From Cannabis sativa (taxonomy: Eukaryota > Streptophyta > Magnoliopsida > Rosales > Cannabaceae): DNA of 64,000 nucleotides. Below, piece after piece: positions 9,640 through 23,097 of this stretch. The notes beneath the pieces were generated by a model. The model searched no databases and was not told the origin of the DNA. It saw only the letters and a program-made list of their open reading frames with translations. A program made the position numbers and the translations under genes. How positions within the stretch are numbered: the stretch's first letter is position 1; each line of letters opens with the position of its first letter. The stretch lies in NCBI RefSeq assembly GCF_029168945.1, contig NC_083605.1, forward strand, positions 34,485,280-34,549,279. Direction: 5' to 3'.

Positions 9640-11505
9640 TGTTGGAAATTATTTTACCAGGATCTTAGATCTACTCACAAGTATGTTGATTAACACCCTA
9701 AATATGAACTTTCTAAAACGATGAAATAAACACGTATAAAGTTTAAGAAACCTTACATTGGGTGCAGCGGAACATAATGACTCCTTCCGTTCAGATATCT
9801 AGCCCTTGATTCCTTTCTTTAGCAGAGCATTATCAATATCTGAACCTGGATCTCTTTCTCTGAATCTTTGATGCTGAAAGTCTTTCTTCACAATCTTCCT
9901 CACTATGATTGAGGTATTTCTTGCTGTGTGTGGGCACTACTCTAATCACTAAGGTAATTTCGAAATTCTAAGGAAGAAGAGAGAGAGAGGGTGGCGGCCA
10001 AGGAAGAGAGAGAAGGCTCAGGTTTTTCTGATATCGAAAGTGTAATTTTCCTGAAGCCTTCACTATCTATTTATAGCATTCCACTAGGGTTAGGTTTGAA
10101 TTATTTGGCATTAAAATAATGAAAATATCAGTTTAAATTTCCTACAAAAGTGGCCGGCCCTATACTAGTGGATTTGGGCCTCACTTTTTGCAATTTTACA
10201 GTTTTACCTTTTCTGCATCTGATTTTCTCAAAAATGCCAATTTTCAAATTCAACCATTTAAATGCCAATTCTAACTATTTAATAACTATAAATAATTATT
10301 AAATAATATTGTCATTTATCATATTTATTAACTGAACCATACAAAGTATCATAATTAACAAATATGCCCCTAAAACTCTTTCTTTATAATTTCGCCCTTA
10401 CTTAGTGAAAAATTCACAAATAGACATAGACTAATTTAAGAATTATAATTAATTAATCAAAACTAATTATATGAGTCTTACAAGCAATATTATCTCAACT
10501 AGTGCGGGGACCATGGGTCTATATAACCAAGCTTCCAGTAAGTAGAGCAAGAATTTAGCACTAAAATTCCCTAACTTATTAATTCTTTGTTGAATCCACG
10601 CATAGAACTTAGAATTGCACTCTCAGTTATATAGAATGCTCTATATGTTCCACCATATAGACACATCATTAGTTATTCATTGTTATAATCCTAATGTGAT
10701 CAATGATCCTCTATATGAATGATCTACACTGTAAAGGGATTAGATTACCGTAACACCCTACTATGTATTTTATCCTTATTACACTTAACCCCGTATAAAT
10801 GATATTTCAGCTTATGTGAAATGAGTACTCCATCATTTATGTTCGTTTGGCCAAGCTCGAAGGAGATCATCCTTTGCTTCCTATTCGCCAGATAGAAGCT
10901 ATAAATTCCATGTTTATGATAGCGCTCCCACTCAATTGCACTACCGTGTTCCCAAAATGTACGTATCACCCTGACCTAAAAGTAGGCTTAACTAACAAAT
11001 CAAAGAACACGTATAGCCTTTCAAGATTGAGCCTAATCATAACAGGATTAAGATCATTTGATCTAGGATCAACTAGGCGATATTGACTTGAATAGATATT
11101 ACGGTAAGTTTAATAAATCTAAGTCAAAGTTCAATATCGGTCCTTTCCGATGCATACTCCATGCATCCAACCTGAGCTTTACTTTAACCAATGCCCTGGA
11201 AAGAACATAGCACTTCTCCAAATGCAAGTAAACTCTGTTGTAGATTATCATATCAGTAAAACCCTCTGTCTGATAAATCTAGGAAACTTTATTCACATAG
11301 TCATGTTTACTTTCCAATGTGTTGACGGCACAATAAACAGGATCAAGTATGTGAAAAGGGTTTCAGATGAATTCATACATTATGTACATATAATCATGAA
11401 ATAAATCATGTGAACTATGCAACATTAAATATTATTTCTGATCTATATTAATAAGTAAATCTGATTATATTGAAATGAGTTTTATTTAGAGCATAAAACC
11501 CAACA
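9640..11505 (-). repeat. 3' LTR of element X
   Basis: The plus strand begins TGTTGGAAATT and ends CCCAACA, so the minus strand begins TGTTGGG and ends with CCAACA. It closely matches the 5' LTR at 27739-29606, with point changes and a few indels. For example, it lacks about 19 bp present near 27975 and has 14 bp more near 11036. A TATA box TATAAATAGA on the minus strand lies at 10066-10075. The short open frames in it (10745-10969, 11150-11404) recur in the other LTR and are not genes. Confidence 0.95.
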
Positions 11506-14300
11506 AACTCCCACTTGCACTAATATAAAATAAAAAGTGTGTTTCAAATAATCTCAACACCTTGATATACAAATCAAGTGTAGTAGTAGTAAACTCCTCG
11601 TAATAGGATCTGAAAGGTTAAATTAAACACAACCTTTTCTCCACCATTACTCTTCCTTTAATCACAAAATCATTGATAATGTGAAATTCCTCTCTATATG
11701 TCTACTCTCTTGGGATACTGGATTCTATATCTTTGGCAACTACTTTTGGTTAATCAGGAAATAACACTAGTAGTTTAGGAAATTTGGAATGGTGCCAAAA
11801 ATGTATAGAACTTTCCTTAGACTGAATAAGTACCTTTCCTGCAACTTTAACATTCAGTCCCTATCTGGTAGAGCTAGAGACTTCAGATAGGTTTTTACAC
11901 TTCTCCAAAATCACTATTCCACCCCCAGAGTAATCACCATCTTATCAGAAAGATTTACTAGCACAAAGGCAAATTTTGAAATCTTATATGGTGTAGTCTA
12001 AGAGTTTTAAACACACCCTTATAGACTAACATATAGTTCCTCTTCTTTATCTTAAGATTTACTTGATTGTCTTCCAATGTTCTTCTCCTGGATTAATCTG
12101 ATACCTACTCATTACTCCCACTCAACAGCAGGTGTCTGGTCTAAGGCATACAAAAGCATATCTAAGACCTCTCACTGTTGATATAAGAAATTCTTTCATG
12201 GCTTTATCTTTTCTGGAATAGTTGAGACTTTTCCTTAGATAAATAAAATCTATGTCGAAGAAGTTGTGAAGCTTCTATAGATTGCCATTAGAAAGAAAAT
12301 GCTTCAGCATCTTACTAAAGTAAGTTGCTTGCATTAGAGTAAGTAATTACAAGGTATACCACAAGCCATAGGTTTAGATAAACTCAAACCTATAATACTA
12401 GGAACAGGAAGTTTTGTTAAGTCCATTGAATGGACTTATAAACGAAAATTTCCTTTTATGTCCTTGTAATAGAAAATTTTAGGTTATTCCATGTGAATGG
12501 ATTAAACCATAGTTCTTTTGGCTTTCTTCTTAGTTTCTTATCTTGACAATCCATTACTTGTTTAAACTCACAATGGATTTTAATCACTAGTGTCTCCCAA
12601 GTCATAAGAAGGTGAGTTCCTAGAAACTCTCCCACTACGACAAGGTACCGTGAATTATGTCTAAGAAAATAGTATTAACCTCTTTGGTTGTGACTAGACA
12701 ACAGAGGCAGTGGGATCATCATATGTCAAATAAGATGATAGAACACTTTTGGAATCAAGAAAATATATCTCCTTTATTTGCTACTTGTAATCAGACTTAG
12801 TAATTATCTTAGAAAAGTAGTATTTGTTTGAACAAACACTTTCTTATCTATTGACAATGGGATGGTCCACCCCTAATCACTTAGAATAGCTAACAAACCA
12901 TGGTTAATATTTCTAGCTTTTCTTAAGATTTTGATTAGGTCATCCATGAATCTAGTAATGATTTACATTAAGTATACAACCATTACATCATTCTGAAATT
13001 GTATTACCATAGAAGGAATTAGGCAACGACTAATAACTAATCATCAACATGCAACTCGAAATTTCTGGGGAGGTAAGTTTGGATATAATTCAAAAATCAA
13101 ATTAATGATCTTTGAACTGCATATCTACTAACTATTTCTCCACCCCTATCAGTTCGCAAGATCTCTAACCACTTACCTTAATGGTTTTAACCATTGCTAG
13201 AAATTAATGAAAATTTTCAAACATTTCAAATTTCTTGCTAAAAGGTATGTCTAGAGTTATCGTTTTAAGAATACAACGAAAAACTCATATCCACCCCTGA
13301 ATGTACATCCATCTGCGAATGAGTTGAACTACTTTCAGTGGATATAGGCATATTAACTCTTTGCAGAGATTGATCTTGTCAAATCCAATATGAACAAGAT
13401 ACAAATGCCATAGATTAAAAAAATGTGGTAGTGTCTTTTGATGACTTAGGTTTATAAAAGAATTCTTAGAATAGTGCAAGTGGATTCTGGTCACAGAATA
13501 CCTAACTCATATTCCATACAGTTTGAATCCATTAATAAAAGATGGATATTAAACACTTGAGAAAGTGTAACTGTATTGTATCTAGAATTAGAAATATAAG
13601 AAAATTTCTATTTGGAATCTAAAATTAAAGTCAAAGACTTAAATTTATACCAAATATAATGAGTAATTCTATCTTGGACCACCACTACTAATTTAATTCT
13701 AAGTCTGATTTGCCCATACAAGTAGGAGATTTCAATTGAGGATTCATATCAATTGGGAATAGAATTTCGGGATTATAATCATATGTGTCATTTAATTTCT
13801 TAAGAGAAAATATAATGACAGGAAATGATTTATAGACCATTCATCCAATGATATGTTTTGAAGCTAATTCGAAATGAATAAGCTAAGAGGAATTAGGATA
13901 ATTTTGTTTATAAATAAGAATCCAACGATGCTTCGATTAGCGAATGTCAAAGTAATCTTATTTATACAATCTTCTTGTTTCATATCGTAAAAATACTAGT
14001 CTAAGGTGTCATCAATTGATGAACAGCTAGATGTCGCATATACAATATTTATCTTTCGAGATCTAACACTATTATGTATGTCTAATTGTGAAAATCCACT
14101 AGGGATTTATCTCATTAGATAAACAAGCCAAGTTAGACCAACAATGAAGATTCGAAATTAAACTACAACTTAATAACAAAAAATAACATGATTCAATATA
14201 AATTCATACACAATTCAGAAATTATAAGCATATAGCAAGTAGGAATGACAAGTGAAAATACTAAAACATACAATCCTAAATAATTTCCAAGGTTTTTAAC
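11506..14300 (-). pseudogene. Element X copia pol, heavily decayed
   Basis: Next to the 3' LTR is a polypurine tract (AAGTGGGAGTT on the minus strand, 11506-11518). Going upstream on the minus strand, scattered frames still show copia pol. An RT/RNase H remnant with LRPDT lies near 12130-12170. An integrase-core remnant reading LRTDRGGE lies near 13140-13170. A GAG-pre-integrase block with LWHLYLVHIGFDKIN lies within 13285-13494. Stops and frameshifts are frequent, so nothing functional can be made. The part upstream of about 13500, where gag should be, is not recognisable. Confidence 0.75.
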
Positions 14301-17300
14301 AAACTGATATCAGTGTCTTGTTTAGGCGAGAGTCAAAGCTACCATCCATTGAATAGAGTTGTCAGCTCCTCTAAAATGTTAAACATTCTAGCAACCTTTT
14401 ATTCGATCAAGATTGGAATTCAGCATTGTCCCGTTTAGGCGAGAGTCAAGGCAATTCTATCTTATGAGCTTCCACCATTGTTTCATAATTTGCAAGTCAA
14501 GTATGGTCGCCACTATTAGGGTGATCCATACCATACAAAACAGTTACAAACTACTTATCATGCGAGGTTAAACGGTGCGAAATTGCTAATGAACGTTCCT
14601 CCATTAGGGAGGATTACTCACTAAAACAAACGCGGTGTAAAACCCACAATGAAGATCGAATATCTTAATAATAAAGCTCATTATTTAAAGAGAGTTGTAT
14701 TTTCTTTGATTCTCTTTATTTAATCTATTTATTTTAAATATAGATTTATTTAATTAAAATTTCCAATTTAGAATAAAAAATTCTAAATATAAATTTTAAT
14801 TTAATATTTATAAATTTTACTTAGATGAAAATAACATGAATTATTTCCATCTTAGTAATAATTTTGAATAATATTTAGAAAAATATTCAAATTAAGTTGT
14901 TACAAAATTAATTTAAATTAATTTAAAAATCAAATTTAATTTTCTATAAATATATATTGCATTTCGAAAAATTAAAGTATTCAAGGACACAATTTTCGAA
15001 AATGCATGTTAAAATAAAAAATTAATCCTGGAAAAATTATTCTAATTTAACGTTGGCCCAAAATTAATTAATAAAATTAATTTACAACAAAAAATATAAT
15101 TTTCCTATTTAATTAAATATATAAGAAAATTTCAAATATTTAAGTATGATGATGAAAATCAACTTAAATATTAATTTTCTATTTAATTAAATACACTAGA
15201 AAAATACTTCAAGCAAAAATATCATCTATCTAGATTTTCCTTTGACTAATTAATTCAATTTCTAATAATATACTTTAATTCAATTTATTTTAAATTAATC
15301 ATTAAATGAAAAAATCATTGATTTAAGTTGGTCCAAAATTAAAATAAATAATTTACAACTTTAATCTATTTTTCAAATAAAATTCGAAATTCCAGCATTT
15401 AAGAAATGCAATTTCGAAATTTGATTAATAAAATAAGGGAAAAATATATTTTGAAAATTATTTAAATTTAGTTGGAAAAATAAATTTCAACTAAAAATAA
15501 TTTTCTATTTAATTAAGTGTCATGAAAAAGAAATATTTAAGTATCATGATGAAATTCAACTTAGATATTTAATTTTCAAATTAATTAAATGTATTAAATT
15601 CAAGAAATAAATAATTAAGTGTAGAGAAGGCTTAATTATTAATCTCTAGTTTAATACTAGGAAAAAATATACTTAAAATAAATTGTACCAAAATTAATTA
15701 TTTAAATAATTAATTTCACAATGTATAGTATTTTCCTATTTAATTTAGAAATAATAAGTAGTCTAGAAATAACTATCTAGAAAATATCTTATTTGACTAA
15801 GTATCTTTTCCACAAAATTTGAAAAAATATCTAATTTAAGTTGTATTAGAAAAAATTTAGAACTTAAATATTTTCAAATTTAAATTTAATTAAATATCAA
15901 AAATTAAGTTGTAACCATTTAATTTAAAAAATATTCCATTTTAAGTTAATATTCGAAAAGATATTAACCTAAAAAAAATATCTAAAATATTCTATTTTAA
16001 GTTAATATTCGAAAAGATATTAACTTAAAAAAAATATCTTAAAGAATCTTAATAACCAATGCCTAAAATTCCTCAACTTAATTTTGAAATTTTAAATCCA
16101 AAAGATATTCAGATTTAAGTTGGTTAGTTATAGATAACTAAATATCAACTTAAATAGGAATATTTAATGAAAAATTTAAATTAAGCTTCAGAAAGAATCT
16201 AGATGGTTATAATTCTATATTTAATTAAATACAAGAAAATACATATAGTTTAGCTTAGAATAAAAAATTCTTTAAACTATAATTTTCTTAAATTAATTTC
16301 AAAAAAAAATGAAATTAATTATGTTGCTAATCAATTTTATTAGGTTAAACTAGTGTAATTAACCTAGTACAGTTATTCAAATCAGGCAAATGGGCCTTCA
16401 CAATTGGGGTGGTTCATGTGAGGGGGTGCTGGGTTCAGTACGTCGTACCCACTACTATGGCTCCCAACTCTCACACAAGGTCCAAAAGAGAGGAATTTAA
16501 CCTTAATAAGAACAACTGTTATTAATTGAATAGGCCTAAAAACTAAATGGGCCTAAATAAATTCTATCAAGAACTATGATAATTTATTTTAGCAACAACA
16601 ACCTATATGCATCTATAATAAAATTAAACACATAGGCTCACACAGGCACACTTTGGATGGGTCCTATCATGTTGCTAGATCATACCCAGATGAAAGAAGA
16701 TTGTAAATATACCTGTTACAAATTATTATCTTGACCAAGGGAGCCATCAGATCAATAGATCTAGCAAAATGTAACCATGGCTATTTGCAATCAAGTAATA
16801 ATAGGTTTTGAAAACTTACACACAAGCTAAAACACATACTCCTGCAACAAGGTTAGCTGGATAGTTGGATGTAGGATTTATTTAATTTTAAATTAAATTA
16901 TTAATTTCGAAATAATTAAATTAAATAAAAAATAATTTTTCGAAATTTTTTAAAAAAATTTGAAAAAATTCGAAATGTTTTAAAAAAAATTAAATTTAAA
17001 ATTAAACCTACAATTTTGAAAAATTAGGTTTCAACCAACCTAAATATCATTTCAAAATTTGCTAACTACTTTTAAAATTTAAATGTTATTTTATAAATAA
17101 AATTAAATAAAAAATTAAAAAAAAAAGATAAATGAATATCTTTTTCAGATTTTAAATGTAATTTAAATAAATAAAAGAACAAAATTTAAAAGTTAGCAAA
17201 ATATCTTACATCTTTTTAAAATTACATGATTATAGTTATCTTATTTTAAATTTAAATAAGGTCAAATTATTTAAAAAAAAATAAATTTAAAATATTTCAA

Positions 17301-17488
17301 ATCTGACCTTAAATTTAAAAATAAGATAAGATATAATCAAATTTAAAAATAAGATAGATTATTAATCAAAGAAGATAGATACTAACTATTTTAAATTCAA
17401 ATTACACTAATATCTTGAATTAAATTTAAAAAAATATTAAATTAATTCATAATGATAATTAGAATTGAATTAGGAATAGTAATAGTAT
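14301..17488 (-). other. AT-rich upstream internal region of element X
   Basis: This stretch is very AT-rich and has no open frame of interest. It contains a 16-bp motif, TTTAGGCGAGAGTCAA, twice (about 14322 and 14433). It also has loosely repeated blocks around TTTTCCTATTTAATTAAAT and CCAAAATTAATTA through 15050-15750, a 56-bp tandem duplication at about 15938-16050, and a more GC-rich island at 16380-16500. It continues across Z1 and the MITE at 27339. I take it as the untranslated leader of X, from position only. Confidence 0.55.
15938..16050. repeat. Tandem duplication of a 56-bp unit
   Basis: Two adjacent copies each contain GTTAATATTCGAAAAGATATTAAC-like sequence, itself an inverted repeat (GTTAATAT...ATATTAAC), followed by an A-rich run and ATATCT. 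The second copy differs by a few bases. Confidence 0.8.
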
Positions 17489-19724
17489 TGTAACACCCTA
17501 ACTAACTTAGGCGTATTACGTGATTTTTAAACGTACTGTGCAGCTCGTTGCTAATCAACGAGGTTTATGGAAAAACGTGATTAATTAAAATTTTGCTTTT
17601 TCATTAAACTTATAAACCATTTTGCAAAAAGTCTCGGGATCCCGATTTATAAAAAATATTTACAAACGTTTTCACTGTTCAACTTTTACATCAAAATAAA
17701 GTCGTCTAACGACAATTACAAAATCTCAGCCGTGCTGTCCCGAGGATCGTACGCTCCAGGCCTAACCGCCCCGACATGTACAATCCCATAAGCTCGCTCA
17801 CGGTCCATCAGCAACTGCCTTGCCTTTACCTACACATGCAACGTAAACTGTGAGTCGACAGACTCAGTAAGAAAAGCATAATAATATCATACATAAAACT
17901 GACTGCCGTGTCCAACACGATACTGAGTCCCGCTACTGCCATGTCCAACATGGTACTGAGCACTACTGCCATGTCCAACATGGTACTGAGTTTTGAACGT
18001 TCAGGGGACGGCACTATTGACAAGTATCCTCCCGATCTGGCCGAACCTGGCCATACTCCGCCGCTGGTCATACTCCAGCTCGTACCGACGGGATAGGTCA
18101 ATAAGATCGAACCACCAACCAAAGGTCACTGATCGGCCGAACCGGCCATACTCCGCCGTCGGTCATACTCCATCGTGTACCGACGTGACAGGGTTGGGTG
18201 GTTCGAAGCCTAAATACATATCTAATGTAAACTAACAGGCTTCCTACATGCACGCTAAACATGTAAACTACATATGCATACTGTTATACTAATCTTACCT
18301 GGATTCCGATTTCAGGTGCTTGGCCAACCCGATCGGAACTGAAGCTGAACGGCGGATTACTGGCTCCTAAACCATAAAAATCACAACGCTATAAGCGACA
18401 TGCTAAATCACTTCCCGGGGACTAAAACTTGAAACTAAAAGTTTCCCTATCGATAAAAAGCATGGCAATACCCCTAAAAACCCAAAAACGAGGAAAACTA
18501 GGGTTCTGAAAAATCCCCCATCCGGAAGTCCGGTTGCCCAACCGAATTCCGGTTCGGGAAAATCGAACCCCCATCCGAATTCCGGATGCTCAACCTAATT
18601 CCGGTTCCTCGCGAAAGAAGCAAAAATTCACATATCTTGACCAATTCGAACCCAATTGATCCCAAACTTTCCAGACCTCCTCAATAGGTCCCAAATAACA
18701 ATTCTAGAGCATCAAACCTACCCAGAAATCCCACATGCAAAATTCACCATTAAAGCTCAAGCTTTGAGTTTCAAACTCAAGCTTGAGCAAAACCAACTAA
18801 CTAAGCAATCCACTAGCTTAATTCACCTTAAACTAGCATAGAATTACCTCAGAAAACAAACAACAACATCCAGTAATTACACAGAAACTAAACATAGCAT
18901 TTCTCACAAAAATCATCAATTTTCACATATAATTTAAAAGCTTGAACAACCTAGCTACTCATGCTTCAAATAACTCAATTATTCAACACATAAACATGCT
19001 TTGATCCTCAAAAATCAATCAACAAAAGCAGCAGCAACAACATTCAAAATTAACATGCATTATCATCCATTTTCATCATTTTTTCTTGAATAAAACACAA
19101 AGGAAAAAAAAAGGAATCAAACCTACTTGAATTACACTTAGAGGAGGAGAAAATCACAAGCTTGAAGAGGAAAAATCTCTGCCCTAGCAGCCCAACACCA
19201 AACCGAAAAGAGGGAGGAAGAGAGAGCTTTGAGTGATTTTTTTTCTAATTTCTTTAAAATGACTAAGTGATGAAATTTGAGAAAAGGGAAATATAAATCA
19301 CATAAATCATCTATTTCAGCCAAATAAACATTTAATTAATTATTCATTTTCCATTTAATAAATCATATAAGACGAAACACTAATGGGGCAAAAAGACCAT
19401 TTTGCCCCTCCACCATAAAATCACTAAAATCATACTAAAGGGGTATTTTTGGGACATTCTAAATTCCCGGCCATTCCCGACATTCCCAATGCCTAAAACC
19501 CGTCCCCAAAATATTAACATACTAAGTTGTGATTTCTACTGAGCCAAACGGCGCGTTCCAAAATACCGGACACCGGAAATGCGAAATATAAAAACTGCTG
19601 ATAACATAATTATGCATATCTGAATTCCATAAATAACAATGATAAATTATTTAAATAGCTATAAATAATTTCCTGATTAACATAAATAACTGCTAATTTC
19701 CAAATTAACTAAGCGGGCTTTACA
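17489..19724 (-). repeat. 3' LTR of element Z1
   Basis: On the plus strand it begins TGTAACACCC and ends GGGCTTTACA. Long stretches (for example 18640-19724) are identical or nearly so to 25840-26926, whereas 18030-18170, 18318-18362 and 18535-18625 differ heavily from the partner. It contains the CCATGTCCAACATGG hairpin units near 17937-17990 and the GGATCCCGA motif near 17640. Confidence 0.95.
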
Positions 19725-19737
19725 ACTATCCCCCCCT

Positions 19738-20853
19738 TAAAAGGATTTCGTCCCCGAAATCTAACTCCGAATAACTCGGATATTGAGCTCGCATATCCGA
19801 TTCTAGCTCCCAAGTGGCTTCTTCCACCTTATCGTTTCTCCGAGAGAACCTTGACCAACGCTATGGTCTTATTCCGAAGGACTTTATCCTTTCTATCCGG
19901 GATCCGCACCGGCCGTTCCTCATAGGACATATCCGATCGAAAGCCGAAGGCTCTCATAATCGATTATATGAGAGGGGTCTGAAACGTATTTTCTCAACAT
20001 TGAGACATGAAATACGTTGTGCACTGCTGATAAAGCTGGAGGCAATGCTAACCGATATGCCACTTGACCTATCTTCTCGAGAATCTCGAAAGGTCCTGTA
20101 AATCTAGGGCATAACTTGCCTCTTTTCCCGAAACGTTTAATCCCCTTCATCGGAGATACTCGCAAAAACACATGGTCCCCTACTCGGAACTCAACATCTC
20201 GACGTTTCTGGACCGCGTAACTCTTTTGTCTCGCTCCGGGAGGCAAGCATTCTAGCTTTAATCTTCTCTATTGCCTCATTGGTCCGCTGAACTGACTCCG
20301 GACCTAGATATTTCCTCTCCCCGTCTCATCCCAAAGTGGATAGGGGATCTACATTTCCTACCGTACAACGGTTCATAGGGTGCCATCCCTATCGTACTCG
20401 ATAACCGTTGTTATATGAGAACTCTACTAACGGTAGGTATTTATTCCATGAACCCTCAAAGTCCATAACACGTGCTCTCGGCATGTCCTCCAATATCCGA
20501 ATTGTCCTTTCTGACCGACCATCCGTCCGAGGATGGAATGCCGTACCGAATTTTAGCTTTGTACCCATTGCCCGTTGCAAACTTTGCCAAAATTTGGAGG
20601 TGAATTTCGGATCCCTGTCCGAAACTATAGACTTCGGTACCCCGTGAAGTCTCACTATCTCCCTGACATATAACTCTGCCAACTGATCCACTGTAAACGT
20701 CGTTCTGACCGGCAGAAAATGAGCAGATTTCGTAAATCGGTCCACCACTACCCAGATGGAATCATACATACCCGTGGTCCTAGGTAACCCGACCACAAAA
20801 TCCATAGTAATATCCTCCCATTTCCATTCTGGTAGGGTTAGAGGCTGCAACAA
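19738..20853 (-). pseudogene. Z1 integrase and chromodomain-like tail, frameshifted
   Basis: Frame 20853-20389 covers the integrase core with MDF, SDRDPKF and SER. Frame 20246-19920 covers the C-terminal [14 protein letters not shown] and [16 protein letters not shown] blocks. The tail down to 19738 matches the chromodomain-like end of W (36712-36890) but is broken by indels. Three glutamines next to the catalytic glutamate in W (HPQ, DGQS, TIQIL) are arginine here, each through CAG to CGG. The catalytic D-D-E residues remain. Confidence 0.9.
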
Positions 20854-21256
20854 CCCCGTCGGTCTCGATGTTCAGCCTTGATCCGCCGACATGTGAGGCA
20901 TCTCGATACGAATTCTACCAAATTCTTCTTCATACCGTTCCACCGAAGTACGGCTTTCAAGTCTTGGTACATCTTGGTGGTGCTTAGGGATGCAGAGAAT
21001 ACGGGGTAGAATGAGCCTCCTCAAAGATCTCGTTCCTCAAGTCCACACTGTTCGGGACGCAAACCCTGGCTTTATACAAAAGCATCCCACTATCTGACAC
21101 TGAAAAGTCCTTGGCTTGACCAGCCAATACCTCATCTCGGATCTTCACTAACTCCGGATCTGTCGTCTGAGCAACTTTTATTCTTTCTAACAGATCAGAT
21201 TGCGGCGTTAAGTTGTGTAGCCGACCTACCACAAACTCAATCTTGGACTCGACCAT
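20854..21256 (-). pseudogene. Z1 linker and integrase zinc-finger segment
   Basis: Frame 21256-20984 matches the W polyprotein between RNase H and integrase ([18 protein letters not shown] and ARVCVP). The following zinc-finger part, down to 20854, is recognisable in nucleotide comparison (CLTCQQ equivalent) but is out of frame. Confidence 0.85.
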
Positions 21257-22448
21257 ATCCTCTCGCTAGCTGAGGTGAGATCTGAACCATGCTAGCTACC
21301 TGCCCGGGCCCCTTTCTACTCAGGGCATCGGCCACTACATTGGCTTTTCCGGGATGATAGAGGATCTCGCAATCATAATCCTTCACTAACTCCAACCAAC
21401 GCCTCTGTCTCATGTTCAAATCTTTCTGAGTAAAGAAATACTTGAGACTTTTATGGTCGGTATAGATCTCGCACTTCTCACCATATAAGTAATGCCGCCA
21501 AATCTTCAGTGCAAAAACCACTGCGGCCAATTCTAAATCATGAGTCGGGTATCGCTGTTCATAATCCTTTAACTGACGGGAGGCGTAAGCGATAACCCGA
21601 TCGGCTTGCATCAATACGCACCCCAAACCCTGTTTGGATGCGTCACAATAGACCACGAACTTCTCCTCGTCCGAAGGCAAAGCTAGTACCGGAGCAGTAA
21701 TCAACCTCTGTTTCAGCTCCTGAAAACTAGCTTCGCATTTATCTGACCAGATAAATCGCTGATTCTTCTTTGTAAGCTCGGTTAGGGGCATTGAAATTTT
21801 GGAGAACCCCTCCACGAACCTACGGTAATACCCAGCTAATCCCAAAAAGCTTCTGATCTCTGTCACTGTCTTCGGTCTCGGCCAATCCCTGACGGATTCG
21901 ATCTTCCCGGGATCCACCTTGATCCCATCTTTACTCACTATGTGCCCTAGGAAGGACACCTGAGACAACCAGAACTCACATTTCTTGAACTTGGCGTAGA
22001 GTCTATGTTCTCGAAGTCGTTGCAGTACCATCTGAAGATGTAACTCATGCTCCTCTTCTGACTGAGAGTACACGAGGATGTCGTCGATAAACACAATAAC
22101 ACAGATATCGAGGAAATCCTTGAATACTCTATTCATCAGGTCCATGAATGCTGCAGGAGCATTGGTTAGTCCAAATGACATAACCAGGAACTCGTAGTGT
22201 CCATACCTAGTACGGAAAGCCGTCTTTGGAATGTCCTCCTCTCGGATCCTCAACTGATGATAACCCGAACGGAGATCAATCTTAGAGAAGACCGTCTTCC
22301 CCTGAAGCTGATCGAACAAGTCATCGATCCTAGGTAGTGGATATTTATTCTTCACCGTCAGCTTGTTCAACTCTCTGTAGTCGATGCACATTCTCATAGA
22401 TCCATCCTTCTTCTTCACGAACAAAACCGGGCTCCCGGGGTGACACAC
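21237..22448 (-). pseudogene. Z1 reverse transcriptase and RNase H
   Basis: A 403-residue open stretch starts just after the SVSP segment of RT and runs through MCIDYRELN, the [11 protein letters not shown] block, the catalytic FIDDILVYS, and RNase H with [13 protein letters not shown] and VADALSRKG. It has all key residues. It retains the usual glycine in SFGLTNAP, where W has glutamate. The frame is cut from protease upstream by a deletion at a site that is CCTGGGG in W and CCCCGGG here. Confidence 0.95.
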
Positions 22449-23097
22449 TGGGCCGAATGAACCCTATGTCAAGCAACCCCTGGAGCCGAATCTTTAACTC
22501 CTTAAGTTCAATCGGAGCCATCCTGTACGGGGCTTTAGAAACCGGATCCACCCCTGGTGCCAAGTCAATCACGAAGTCAATCTCCCGCTGAGGTGGTAAC
22601 CCTGGAAGTTCTTCGGGAAAAACGTCCAAAAATTCCCGAACCACGCTGATGTCCTCTGGCCGAATGGTGTCTGGCCGAGTGGTGTCCACCACCACGGCCA
22701 GAAACCCTAAGCACCCACCGTGCAATAATTCTCTCGCTGACATAGCCGAGATCATCGGGATCCGAGATCCCTGAACCGAACCCACAAATACGAACGGTTC
22801 TTCACTTTCCGGTTGGAAGACCACCATCTTCCTCTTGCAATCAATGCTCGCCGAATATTTAGATAGGAAATCCATTCCTAAAATAATATCAAATTCGACT
22901 AAGCTCATCTCTATCAGATCAGCGCTCAACTCTCTACCATCTATCCTGATCGGCATAGACCTAATCCACCTATTGGAGATAACCAATTCTCCGCTGGTAA
23001 CGGGGTTCCAAACTCGACTCATATCTATCAAAGGGTCTACCCAACTTACTAAAGACTCGGCCGCCACATAAGAACGTGTAGCCCCGTAATCAAACAA
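22345..23097 (-). pseudogene. Z1 aspartic protease and start of RT
   Basis: The open stretch begins at the active site, reading FDYGATRSYVA where W has [11 protein letters not shown], so the catalytic D-S-G is D-Y-G here. It then covers the protease body (IILGMDFL), the [12 protein letters not shown] linker and the first RT residues ([12 protein letters not shown]). The last residues, after SVSP, are read out of frame. Confidence 0.9.

Noticed and set aside
10745..11404. Open frames in the X LTR
   Set aside because: They recur at 28860-29505 because the LTRs are copies; frame lengths differ between copies and there is no protein similarity.
14301..17488. Satellite or centromeric array
   Set aside because: Repeats are loose and irregular, without a stable monomer length, and position inside X explains the stretch.
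17826..18235. Overlapping open frames on both strands in the Z1 LTR, with a repeat-like protein
   Set aside because: They reflect the hairpin and tandem units of the LTR; the equivalent frames in 25021-25458 differ by frameshifts.
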